Source of the DNA: Nemertoderma westbladi | Lineage: Eukaryota > Xenacoelomorpha > Nemertodermatida > Nemertodermatidae | DNA length: 64,000 nt | Direction of reading: 5' to 3' | NCBI GenBank assembly: GCA_032718475.1 | Contig: JAUCBJ010001654.1 | Location: 1-64,000 of the forward strand | Shown: positions 1 through 11,062 of the stretch, one piece after another | Layout of the letters: each line of letters begins with the position of its first letter | How positions within the stretch are numbered: position 1 is the stretch's first letter | Notes under the pieces: generated by a model | What the model was told of the DNA's origin: nothing | Databases searched by the model: none | Seen by the model: only the letters and a program-made list of their open reading frames with translations | Position numbers and translations under genes: made by a program

Positions 1-40
1 ACTAGAAAGCCTGTGGCCCTTCGGGCCACAGCTTTCTAGT
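1..40. repeat. terminal hairpin with TTCG loop, copy 1
   Basis: The 40 nt form an almost perfect hairpin: an ACTAGAAAGC arm, a C bulge, TGTGGCCC, a TTCG loop, then GGGCCACA and GCTTTCTAGT. The stem has about 18 pairs. The same hairpin recurs at 2211, 4870 and 7336, each time just after a (GACA)n plus AT-rich tail, so this copy is probably the 3' end of an element lying left of the window. Confidence 0.9.
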
Positions 41-2250
41 GCACGTGCAGATGATATATGAATATGTGTGGGAGATTGGAGAACTGCATACGGAACAGAC
101 ACCATCATTAAATAAAACACCACCCCCATAAGAGATAACTGTCAAGTTTCAACTTTAGTCAGATTGTAAATAACAAAATTTCCAGAAAATGATCACTTTC
201 AGATCCACCCTCTACCTGCGGACTGGTGAAATGCAGACGGCGCTGCAGTTTGGTAAAGATGGGGTTTATGGTGAAGTAAAATGCCTGCCTTTCAAGTTTC
301 AGCTTAAACAGATTGTAAATAACAAAATTGGTGTAGATGTTCACATTCAGACATTTCCCCTCTAGCGGTAGACTGAAGAACTGTAGACGACTCTAGGACT
401 CCGTAAAGATACAGAATATGCTGTAGTAGATTCCTGCCAAGTTCCAGCTCAATAGGATTAAAAAGAACCAAATGGGATGAGGTGTTCACTATCAGATATT
501 TCGCCCTCTAGTGGCAGATGGGGGGACTGTATACAACTCTGCGACTTCGTAAAGGTACAGCCTATGCTGTAGTAGATGCCTACCAAGTTTCAGTCTAAAC
601 CGTTAGTAAATAACAAAGTTGGAGAAGATGTTAACTTTCAGACATTTCACCCTCTAGCGGTAGACTGGGGAAGTGAATAGGATTCTGCAACCCCGTAAAG
701 ATACAGCCTATGATGTAGTAGATACCAACCAAGTTTCAGCTCAAAATGATTAAAAAGAACCAAATGGGATGAGGTTTTCACTATCAGACAATTCGCCCTC
801 TAGCGGCTGACTGTGGAACTGTAGACGACTCTACTACTCCGCAAAGATATAGCCTATGCTATAGTAGATGCCTACCAAGTTTCAGTCTAAAAGGTTTGTA
901 AATAACAAAGTTGGAGAAGATGTTAACTTTCATACATTTCGCCCTCTAGCGGCAGACGCGGGTACTGTAGACAACTCTGCGCGACTCAGTAAAGATATAG
1001 CCTATGCTGTAGTAGATGCCTACCAAGTTCAGTCTAAATGGATTATAAATAACAAAGTTGGAGAAGATGTTAACTTGCAGACATTTCGCCCTCTAGCGGT
1101 AGACTGGGAAATTGTAGACGACTCTGCGACTCAGTAAAGATTCAGCCTATGCTGTAGTAGATGCCTACCAAGTTTCAGTCAAAACGGATTGTAAATAATA
1201 AAGTTGGAGAAGATGTTAACTCTCAGACATTTAGCCCTCTAACGGTAGACTGGGGAACTGTAGACAACCCAGTGACTCCGGAAATATACAGCCTATGCTG
1301 CAGTATATAGCTACCACGTTTCATCTCAAAAGCATTAAAAACAACCCTATAAGATCAAGTTTTCACTATCGGATAATTCGCCCTCTAGCGGCAGACGGTG
1401 GAACTTCAGACGGCTCTGAGTATTACGTTGCAACGAGTTAGGGCGAGACCTATCTAACGAGCTATAGTAAGCGAGATTTCATCGAGATTAGATGTATAAT
1501 ATTAGATAAAATAATAATACAGTAAGTATAGGCCTACAGAAATAATTATTTTACTTTTAATATTCATAACAGTAAAACAAAAATGTTATAAACCTCTCCT
1601 TCCATGCAGCCAATGATTGAGAAAGCAGAATTACTCTGAGCAATTCGCAACAGACAACCCAAACCCACCCCAATCAACACTCCAGCCTGCTTGCTCCTTA
1701 TCTGTGCCCAGCCAGCTAGCTGCGAGTTCAATAATTACCTTAACGTTGCTATGATACAGAAAACAATCCTTCCCTATTCAATAACTATAGGCCAATTCGA
1801 TCCTGCTTGGCGAATATGACATATTTATACACTATTTGATTTTTAATCAATAAATAATCATACATATTTATATTAAACACTCGAATAAAATAAAAACTTT
1901 GTGAGAATGGGACACGGCGAATCTACCCATGTTAATTTTAAACCAGGTGGGATAAATGTTAGCCCTCTAAATCATTAATTACCGATAGAAGAACCGAAAT
2001 AATTCGATAAATTTCGCCCGAAAATCACGAAAATCGCCCTCTAGCGGCAGACGGGCGAACTTCAGACGGCTCTGAGTATTACGTTGCAACGAGTTAGGGC
2101 GAGACCTTTCTAACGAGATATAGCAAGCGAGATTTCATCGAGATGGGTTCGAATGTATAGCCGATGACAAACAGACAGACAGACAGACAATGCATATTTA
2201 TATATATTAGACTAGAAAGCCAGTGGCCCTTCGGGCCACGGCTTTCTAGT
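41..2250 (+). mobile_element. Helentron-like (HINE/DINE-type) non-autonomous element E1, subfamily A
   Basis: About nine tandem, diverged core repeats of ~145 bp fill 180-1440. Each has a CGCCCTCTAGCGGYAGAC-like word, then a TACAGCCTATGCTGTAGTAG block and an AACAAAGTTGGAGAAGATG block. A ~600-bp non-repeated segment follows (1486-2035), then one more partial core repeat (2036-2160) duplicating the block at 1380-1485. The end is a (GACA)n microsatellite (~2170-2190), an ATATTTATATATATTAG tail and the hairpin at 2211-2250. Core repeats plus GACA microsatellite plus 3' hairpin ending CTAGT is the known organisation of Helentron-associated interspersed elements. No protein is encoded. Assignment is by structure only; a hairpin-punctuated satellite is the alternative. 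Confidence 0.6.
2211..2250. repeat. terminal hairpin with TTCG loop, copy 2
   Basis: Same 40-nt hairpin as at 1-40, but with compensated changes: the left arm reads AAAGCCAGTGGCCC and the right arm GGGCCACGGCTTT. The stem is kept, with a single bulged A instead of a C bulge. Confidence 0.9.
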
Positions 2251-4909
2251 TCACCATTCCAAACATGAATTAATTAATTCACTTAACTTAACATAACAAA
2301 ACGTCATATGATTGAGTGTTCTCTCAAACAAAAGGACTGATACTCTTTTACTTTTCAGATCTACACTACATACTACTTTACAACATATAAGGCTCAGGTT
2401 GTAGTAGATACGTGCCAAATATCACTTCCAAAGGATTACAAATTGTAAAAATATGGAAGAAGGTTAAACTGTAGAACTGCAGGTCGTTACCATCCTCGTA
2501 AACACAACCTACTGTATAGTTTATTTAGTTTAGTAGGTACTTTTAGATCGCTGCTAAGAATCAAAATGGGAGGATTTCACTTTCAGAATATTCGTCCCCT
2601 AGTGGCGGACTGGAGAACTGCGGACTGGTCAACGTCCTTCACAAAGATGTAGCCGTATGATGTACATAGTACAGTAGACCTCCGACAATTACCAGCCTAA
2701 AAGCATTTTTAATAAATCAATGTGAGAATATTTGCACTTTTCAAACATTTCGCACCCTGGCAGTAGATTGGAGAACTGCACACTGGTTATCGTCCTCCCC
2801 AAACACACAACCTATGGCCAAGTATACATTTCTCAAGTAAAAGCAAAAAAGCATTAGAAACAACGAAATGGGAGAAGGATTTCACTTGAGAGATTCCACC
2901 CTCTAGCGACAGACTGAGAAATTGCAGATTGGTCTTAGTTCTCCACAAACACGCAGTCTTTGATGTAGTAGACCTCTGACAAGTATCAGCTTAAAAGAAT
3001 AATAAACATCGAAATGGGATAAGGTTTTCACGTTCAGACATTTCGCCCCCTAGCGGCTGAATAGAGAACTGCAGGTTGTTCGGCGTCCTCTCCAGACAAA
3101 CACCCTATGGTGTAATACACATCTGCCAAGTGTCAGCCTAAAAGCATTATTAATAACGAAATGGGATTCCAGACACACACCCTATGGTGTAATACACATC
3201 TGCCAAGTGTCAGCCTAAGAGCATTATTAATAACGAAATGGGATAAGGTTTTCACTTTCAGACATTGGGCCCCCTAGCAGTAGACTGGAGAAATGCAGAC
3301 TGGTTTTAGCTCCTCCCCAAACAGGCAGTCTTGGTGTAGTAGACCTCTGCCAAGTATCAGCAAAAAAGCATTATAAACAATGGAATGCATAAAGGTTTTC
3401 ACTTTCAGACATTGCGCCCCCTAGCGGCAGACAGAGCTATTGCAGATTGGTCTTAGTTCTCCACAAACACGCAGTCTATGATGTAGTAGACCTCTGACAA
3501 GTATCAGCTTAAAAGAATAATAAACATCGAAATGGGATAAGGTTTTCACGTTCAGACATTTCGCCCCCTAGCGGCCGAATAGAGAACTGCAGGTTGGTCT
3601 TAGTTCTCCACAAACACGCAGTCTTTGATGTAGTAGACCTCCGACAAGTATCAGCCTAAAAACATTATAAACATCAAAATGGGATAAGGTTTTCACGTTC
3701 AGACATTTCGCCCCCCAGCGGCCGAATAGAGAACTGCAGGTTGTTCGGCGTCCTCTCCAGACACACACCCTATGGTGTAATACACATCTGCCATGTGTCA
3801 GCCTAAAAGCATTATTAATAACGAAATGGGATAAGGTTTTCACTTTCAGACATGTGGCCCCCTAGCGGTAGACTGGAGAAATGCAGACTGGTTTTAGCTC
3901 CTCCCCAAACAGGCAGTCTTGGTGTAGTAGACCTCTGCCAAGTATCAGCAAAAAAGCAGTATAAACAACGAAATGGGTGAAGGTTTTCACTTTCAGACAT
4001 TGCGCCCCCTACCGGCAGACAGAGGAATTTCAGATTATTCAGAGTTCTCTACAAACACGCAGTCTATGGTGTAGTCGACTTCTGCCAAGTATCAGCAAAA
4101 AAGCATTATAAACAACGAAATGGGATAAGGTTTTCACTTTCAGATATTTCGCCCCAGCGGCAGACCGGGGAATTGCAGATTAGTCAGCATCCTCCAAAAC
4201 ACACAGCCTATGGTATAGTAGACCTCTGCCACGTATAAGCTAAAAGGCATTAATAATAACGAAATGGGAGAAGGTTTTCATTTTCTGACATTTCGCCCCC
4301 TAGCGGCAGACTGGAGAACTGCAGATTGATCAGTGTCTTCCCAAACACACAGTCTATGGTCAGGAACGTATCTGCAAAGTATCATTTAGAACAGATTGAG
4401 TCTGTTGGTGCAACCGCTGTTATGGAGTTCCCTGCTGGTTGACAAATTTGGCTGAAAATTGTTATGGAATAATAGCCCAATTTGACCACAAATAACCATT
4501 CACACATAAATGATGCATAAAATTCGCCTCGATATAACGACGTTTCGCGTCCATGTGCTCAGGGCAGTCTGCATCACGTAGATGCGCATCAAAAAGTAGC
4601 ATAATAGTCGAGACCCAACATGTAGAGTGACAGAATGAACTGCTAGGCCTACTGCGCTACCGGTACCAAATTCACGAAATCTGCATTCACGCAAACAAAC
4701 GCGTAAAATAAGACTCGAGATAGCGACAGTGCACGTGCTCGTGACGAGAGCTTTCGTTCGATGTATCGCGAGCTCAGATTGGTGCTTGTGTGTAGAAACG
4801 TATAGCTTGGACAGACAAACAAACAAACAGACAGACAGACAGACAGACACATGATATTTATATATATAGACTAGAAAGCCAGTGGCGCTTCGGGCCACGG
4901 CTTTCTAGT
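2251..4909 (+). mobile_element. Helentron-like element E2, subfamily B
   Basis: Begins TCACCATTCCAAACATGAAT after hairpin 2. It holds about twelve core repeats of ~145-150 bp of a second subfamily: TTTCGCCCCCTAGCGGCAGAC, then AACACGCAGTCTATGGTGTA, GTAGACCTCTGCCAAGTATC and AACGAAATGGGATAAGG. A unique tail (4400-4805) follows, then (ACAA/GACA)n at ~4810-4850, ATATTTATATATATAG and hairpin 3 (4870-4909). The repeats carry short open frames on the minus strand, but these only follow the repeat period and are not genes. Confidence 0.6.
4870..4909. repeat. terminal hairpin with TTCG loop, copy 3
   Basis: Same hairpin as copy 2, with one uncompensated change in the stem (GTGGCGC in place of GTGGCCC beside the TTCG loop). 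Confidence 0.9.
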
Positions 4910-7375
4910 TCACAAGCCTATTCACCATTCCAAACATTAATTAATTAATTAACTTAACAAAACTTCATATGATTGAGAGTGTTCTCTCAAACAAAAGGAC
5001 TGATGCTGTTTTACTTTTCAGATACCTACTGTACACTGGTCAACGTCCTTCACATTGATGCAGCCTTATGATGTACAGTAGTACTGTAGTACAGTAGACC
5101 TCTGACAATTATCAGCGTAAAAGCATTTTTAATAAATAAATGTGAGAATGTTTTTACTTTTCAGATTTTTCGCACCCTAGCAGTAGACTGGAAATCCGCA
5201 GACTGGTTAGCGTCCTCCCCATACAAACAGCCTATGGTCATCATGCCTTTCCCAAGTATAAGCAAAAAAGCATTAGAAACAACGAAATGGGAGAAGAATT
5301 TCACTTGAGACATTTCAGCCTCTAGCGGCAGACTGAGAAATTGCAGATTGGTCAGAGTTTTCCACAAACACGCAGTCTATGGTGTAGTAGACCTCTGACA
5401 AGTATCAGCCTAAAAGCATTAGAAACAACGAAACGGGATACACTGGGATAAGGTTTTCACTTTCAGACATTTCGCCCCTTAGCGGCCGAATGGAGAACTG
5501 CAGTTTGTTCGGCGTCTTACCTAGACACACACCCTATGGTGTACTACACATCTGGCAAGTGTCAGCCTGAAATCATATTAATAACGAATTGGGATAAGGT
5601 TTTCACTTTCAGACATTTGGCCCCCAAGCGGTAGACTGGATAAATGCAGACTGGTTCTAGCTTCTCCCCAAACACACAGTCTATGTTGTAGTAGACCTCT
5701 GCCAAGTATCAGCAAAAAAGCATTATAAACAATGGAATGCATAAAGGTTTTCACTTTCAGACATTGCGCCCCCTAGCGGCAGACAGAGCTATTGCAGATT
5801 GGTCTTAGTTCTCCACAAACACGCAGTCTTTGATGTAGTAGACCTCTGACAAGTATCAGCCTAAAAACATTATAAACATCAAAATGGGATAAGGTTTTCA
5901 CGTTCAGACATTTCGCCCCCTAGCGGCCGAATAGAGAACTGCAGGTTGTTCGGCGTCCTCTTCAGACACACAGCCTATGGTGTAATACACATCTGCCAAG
6001 TGTCAGCCTAAAAGCATTATTTATAACGAAATGGTATAAGGTTTTCACTTTCAGACATTTGGCCCCCTAGTGGCAGACAGAGGAATTGCAGATTGGTCAG
6101 AGTTCTCCACAAACACGCAGCCTATGGTGTAGTAGACCTCTGCCAAGTACCAGGCTATAAGAATTATAAACAACGAAATGGGATAAGGTTTTCACTTTCA
6201 GATATTTCGCCCCTTAGTGGCCGAATGGAGAACTGCAGGTAGTTGGGCGTCCTCCACAGACACACACCATATGGTGTAATACACATCTGCCCAGTGTCAG
6301 CCTAAAAGCATTATTAATAACGAAATGGGATAAGGTTTTCACTTTCAGACATTTGGCCCCCTAGTGGCAGACAGAGGAATTGCAGATTGGTCAGAGTTCT
6401 CCACAAACACGCAGTCTATGGTGTAGTAGACCTCTGCCAAGTATCAGCCTAAAAGCATTATAAACAACGAAATTGGATAAGGATTTCACTTTCAGATATT
6501 TCGCCCCCTAGCGGCCGAATGGAGAACTGCAGGTAGTTGGGCGTCCTCCACGGACACATACCATATGGTGTAATACACATCTGCCAAGTGTCAGCCTAAA
6601 AGCATTATTAATAACGAAATGGGATAAGGTTTTCACTTTCAGACATTTGGCCCCCTAGCGGTAGACTGGAGAAATGCAGACTGATTCTAGCTCCTCCCCA
6701 AACACGCTGTATTGTGTAGTAGACCTCTGCCAAGTATCAGCAAAAAAGCATTACAAACAAAGAAATGGGATAAGGTTTTCACTTTCAGATATTTCTCCCC
6801 CTAGCGGCAGACTGGGGAATTGCAGATTGGTCAGCATCCTCCCCAAACACACAGCCTATGGTGTAGAAGACCTCTGCCATGTGTCAGCTAAAAGGCTTTA
6901 ATAATAACGAAATGGGAGATGTTTTCAGTTTCGGATATTTCGCCCCCTAGCGGCAGACTGGAGAACTGCAGATTGATCAGTGTCCTCCCAAACACACAGT
7001 CTATGGTCGGGAACAGATCTGCAAAGTATCATTTAGAACACATTAAGTCTGGTATCAAAAAGTAGCATAATAGTCGATACCCAACGTGTCGAGTGACAGA
7101 ATGAACTGCTAGGCCTACCGCACTACCGGTACCGAATTCACGAAATTCGCATTCACGCAAACAAACGCGTAAAATAAGACTCGAGATAGCGACAGTGCAC
7201 GTGCTCGTGACGAGAGCTTTCGTTCGATGTATCGCGAGCTCCGATTGGTGCTTGTGTGTAGAAACGTATAGCTTGGACAGACAAACAAACAAACAGACAG
7301 ACAGACAGACAGACACATGATATTTATATATATAGACTAGAAAGCCTGTGGCCCTTCGGGCCACAGCTTTCTAGT
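4910..7375 (+). mobile_element. Helentron-like element E3, subfamily B
   Basis: A second copy of the E2 type. Start (ATTCACCATTCCAAACATTA), about thirteen B-type core repeats (5160-7000), unique tail (7040-7270), (GACA)n (~7280-7316), ATATTTATATATATAG tail and hairpin (7336-7375) are in the same order. The unique tail at 7050-7320 is nearly identical to 4600-4860, whereas the number and order of core repeats differ, so the repeats have expanded or contracted independently. Confidence 0.6.
7336..7375. repeat. terminal hairpin with TTCG loop, copy 4
   Basis: Identical to the hairpin at 1-40, C bulge included. The sequence after it (GCACGTGCAGATGATATATG) is also that of 41 onward. Confidence 0.9.
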
Positions 7376-9565
7376 GCACGTGCAGATGATATATGAATAT
7401 GTGTGGGAGATTCGAGAACTGCATACGGAATAGACACCATCATTAAATAAAACACCACCCCCATAAGATATAACTGTCAAGTTTCAACTTTAGGCAGATT
7501 GTAAATAACAAAATTTCCAGAAAATGATCACTTTCAGATCCACCCTCTACCTGCGGACTGGTGAAATGCAGACGGCGCTGCAGTTTGGTAAAGATGGGGT
7601 TTATGGTGAAGTAAAATGCCTGCCTTTCAAGTTTCAGCTTAAACAGATTGTAAATAACAAAATTGGTGTAGATGTTCACATTCAGACATTTCACCCTCTA
7701 GGGGTAGACTGAAGAACTGTAGACGACTCTGGGACTCCGTAAAGATACAGAATATGCTGTAGTAGATTCCTGCCAAGTTCCAGCTCAATAGGATTAAAAA
7801 GAACCAAATGGGATGAGGTGTTCACTATCAGATATGTCGCCCTCTACCGGCAGATGGGGGGACTGTATACAACGCTGTGACTCCGTAAAGGTACAGCCTA
7901 TGCTGTAGTAGATGCCTACCAAGTTTCAGTCTAAACCGTTAGTAAATAACAAAGTTGTAGAAGATGTTAACTTTCAGACATTTCACCCTCTAGCGGTAGA
8001 CTGGGAAAGTGAATAGGATTCTGCAACCCCGTAAAGATACAGCCTATGATGTAGTAGATACCAACCAAGTTTCAGCTCAAAATGATTAAAAAGAACCAAA
8101 TGGGATGAGGTTTTCACTATCAGACAATTCGCCCTCTAGCGGCTGACTGTGGAACTGTAGACGACTCTACTACTCCGCAAAGATATAGCCTATGCTATAG
8201 TAGATGCCTACCAAGTTTCAGTCTAAAAGGATTGTAAATAACAAAGTTGGAGGAGATGTTAACTTTCATACATTTCACCCTCTAGCGGCAGACGCGGGTA
8301 ATGTAGACAACTCTGCGCGACTCAGTAAAGATATAGCCTATGCTGTAGTAGATGCCTACCAAGTTCAGTCTAAATGGATTATAAATAACAAAGTTGGAGA
8401 AGATGTTAACTTTCAGACATTTCGCCCTCTAGCGGTAGACTGGGGAAATTGTAGACGACTCTGCGACTCAGTAAAGATACAGCCTATGCTGTAGTAGATG
8501 CCTACCAAGTTTCAGTCGAAACGGATTGTAAATAACAAAGTTGGAGAAGATGTTAACTCTCAGACATTTAGCCCTCTAACGGTAGACTGGGGAACTGTGG
8601 ACAACTCAGTGACTCCGGAAATATACAGCCTATGCTGCAGTATATAGCTACCAAGTTTCAGCTCAAAAGCATTAAAAACAACCCAATGAGATCAGGTTTT
8701 CACTATCGGACAATTCGCCCTCTAGCGGCAGATGGGGAAACTTCGGACGGCTCTGAGTATTACGTTGCAACGAGTTAGGGCAAGACCTATCTAACGAGCT
8801 ATAGTAAGCGAGATTTCATCGAGATTAGATGTATAATATTAGATAAAATAATAATACAGTAAGTATAGGCCTACAGAAATAATTATTTTACTTTTAATAT
8901 TCATAACAGTAAAACAAAAATGTTATAAACCTCTCCTTCCATGCAGCCAATGATTGAGAAAGCAGAATTACACTTGAGCAGTTCGCAACAGACAACCCAA
9001 ACCCACCCCAATCAACACTACAGCATGGCTTGCTCCTTATCTGTGCCCAGCTAGCTGCGATTTCAATAATTACCTTAACGTTGCTATGATACAGAAAAAA
9101 ATCCTTCCCTATTCACTACAGCACTAAGAATAGGCCAATTCGATCGTGCTTGGCGAATATGACATATTTATACACTATTTGGTTTTTAATCAATAAATAA
9201 TCATACATATTTATATTAAACACTCGAATAAAATAAAAACTTTGTGAGAATGGGACACGGCGAATCTACCCATGTTAATTTTATACCAGGTGGGATAAAT
9301 GTTAGCCCTCTAAATAATTAATTACCGATAGAAGAACCGAAATAATTCGATAAATTTCGCCCGAAAATCACGAAAATCGCCCTCTAGCGGCAGACGGGCG
9401 AACTTCAGACGACTCTGAGTATTACGTTGCAACGAGTTAGAGCGAGACCTTTCTAACGAGCTATAGCAAGCGAGATTTCATCGAGATGGGTTCGATTGTA
9501 TAGCCGATGACAAACACACAGACAGACAGACTGACTGACAGACAATCGATATTTATATATATTAG
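7376..9565 (+). mobile_element. Helentron-like element E4, subfamily A, 3' hairpin lost
   Basis: A near copy of E1 at an offset of 7335 bp: same leader, same series of ~145-bp core repeats, same ~600-bp segment (8820-9360), same duplicated terminal block and a GACA-rich stretch (~9513-9543). The tail ATATTTATATATATTAGA is present, but the expected hairpin is missing. The sequence passes directly into the interior of a Gypsy LTR at 9566. Confidence 0.6.
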
Positions 9566-9639
9566 ATTACATTACAGTCAGTCGGAAGCGAATAGCATAG
9601 TGATATTTTGCATTGCAGTACTGCAGTACGTTTGCAATA
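9566..9639 (+). repeat. 5' LTR remnant (last 74 bp)
   Basis: Positions 9566-9639 match 14171-14244 base for base. The first ~55 bp of the LTR, starting TGTTGG in the 3' copy, are absent here. The missing part is replaced by the AT-rich tail of E4. Confidence 0.9.
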
Positions 9640-9640
9640 T

Positions 9641-9653
9641 TGGCGACGAGGAT
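9641..9653 (+). promoter_or_regulatory. primer binding site, tRNA-Ser(GCT)-like
   Basis: TGGCGACGAGGAT lies one base after the LTR end. It is complementary to the 3' CCA end and acceptor region of animal tRNA-Ser(GCT) as I recall that tRNA. Thirteen bases match and then the match stops, as expected for a primer site. Confidence 0.75.
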
Positions 9654-9716
9654 AAACTTCGAAGCCGCGAGCTAATCTAGGGTACAGTGAATAGCAAAAA
9701 GGCCTATTGTATACAG

Positions 9717-10538
9717 ATGGCTCAGGGAGGTCCGGCAACGAGAATAGTGGTATCGCATCGTCAACTGAACATTAAACCGTTCCAGCCATTGGATGATATA
9801 ATTGCATCAGGCAAAGCTTGGGAACGATATTTACGGGATTTTAACCGAGAATGTGATTACTTCGGGATAACAACCCCTCAGGAAAAGAAACAGGCGTTGC
9901 TAGTGTTTGGCGGAAACCAAATAACAGAATGCGAGGATGCATTACCGGATGAAGGCGATGGTACTGAGTACGACAAACTGGAGAGGAAGTTGAATAAACA
10001 TTTAATCCCCAAGAAGAACAAGCGGCATGCGCGTTTCCGTTTTCTAAATTGTAAACAAAATGCAGGGGAAACGATAGCACAGTTTCATGTAAGATGTAGA
10101 ATCCTAATTAAAGATTGTGAGTATGGCAATCATGAGAATGAAATGTTAATTGATCACTTAATCCTCCATGTCAAGGATGATCGGTTACGAGAAAAAGCAT
10201 TGGAGGAAGAATGGGATCTGTCAAAATTTTTGGAGAAAGCCAGTAGTAAAATGGCATCCAAGGTTCAGGCAGATGATATTAAATTGGGAAATCCGGCAGT
10301 CGGTAACAGTAGTATGCGTGTGAAGGAGGAACCGATAGATGAAGTGTTGGGAGTTAATGCAGCATGGAACCGTAATAAAGTTCAGCAGTATCAGTATTGT
10401 CAGAGTTGTGGGAGAACACATGATAGGAATAGGTGTACTGCTGAAAACGCTCGTTGTAATGATTGTGGTGAAATTGGACATTTCGAACGAAGGTGCCACA
10501 GTAGGCATGGCCAAGGGGCCAGAGGTCGGCGCATGTGA
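9717..10538 (+). CDS. gag: retrotransposon Gag with two zinc knuckles
   Basis: A 273-residue structural protein that would form the particle and bind element RNA. The frame is open from a GTG at 9687, but the first ATG in frame is 9717 (MAQGGPATRIVV), which I take as the start. A retrotransposon-gag-type helical region (about residues 30-180, with WERYLRDF and ETIAQFHVRCR segments) is followed by a basic linker. Two zinc knuckles lie near the C-terminus: CX2CX3HX4C (about 228-240) and CX2CX4HX4C (about 247-260, CNDCGEIGHFERRC). The knuckles and position just after the primer site make the assignment secure. The frame ends at TGA 10536-10538, while the protease frame is already open from 10339, one frame on, so Pro expression would need a frameshift. 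Confidence 0.92.
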   Translation: MAQGGPATRIVVSHRQLNIKPFQPLDDIIASGKAWERYLRDFNRECDYFGITTPQEKKQALLVFGGNQITECEDALPDEGDGTEYDKLERKLNKHLIPKKNKRHARFRFLNCKQNAGETIAQFHVRCRILIKDCEYGNHENEMLIDHLILHVKDDRLREKALEEEWDLSKFLEKASSKMASKVQADDIKLGNPAVGNSSMRVKEEPIDEVLGVNAAWNRNKVQQYQYCQSCGRTHDRNRCTAENARCNDCGEIGHFERRCHSRHGQGARGRRM

Positions 10539-11062
10539 GAGAGAGAGAAGATGGATTGACTATGGGGGGTCCAGATATGGACGATCAAGCGATAGCAAGC
10601 AATATTCTGGTTCTAGTGAAGGCAGACGACATGCCAGTAGTGGGTATCGATCCAGGCGAGTTATTGAGGACATTCCAACTGATTCAGACTCGCAAGGTTC
10701 AATTCATGAAACTGATGATGAATCTGATGGGGAAAGTTCACATAAAATGCATCATTTGAAGTTGTCAAAGGTAAGCCTAGATAAGCAGTTACAATCTGAA
10801 ATTTTACTACCCATTGTAATCGAAAATGTAAGGTTCAATACAGACCCGGACACTGGGGCAGATGTTGATGTTGTAGATGAGAGCCACTGGAAAGATATCA
10901 AGAGAGCAAACCCAAATTTGAAACTAAATAAAGTAAAACAGAAAGTAAAGGCGGCAAATTCAACCACAGTACCAATGAAGGGTAAGTTTATGGCCCTATT
11001 TATGAACAAAACTAGACAAACCGTGAGAGAGTGCTATGTTATGGAGGGTAGTTTGGGAGGCA
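10539..11062 (+). CDS. pro: retrotransposon aspartic protease region
   Basis: This frame is open from 10339 to 11115 and is +1 relative to gag. It has a low-complexity Ser/Asp/Glu-rich linker followed by a retropepsin-type domain with the active-site motif DTGAD (codons from 10849) in the context FNTDPDTGADVDVVDE. The domain would cut the polyprotein. Its downstream end is disturbed: near 11045-11062 the family-like sequence continues in the next frame (EASEETLLQLGCLKY), so a small indel separates protease from pol. Whether the copy could still make Pol by shifting cannot be told from sequence. Confidence 0.8.

Noticed and set aside
4500-7364. Open frames with CLSVCLSVCLFVCLS repeats on the minus strand
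   Set aside because: They translate the (GACA)n microsatellite and tail of E2 and E3 and appear twice because the element is duplicated.
9687-9716. A gag start at 9687
   Set aside because: The codon is GTG; the first ATG in frame, 9717, gives a better start and lies shortly after the primer site.
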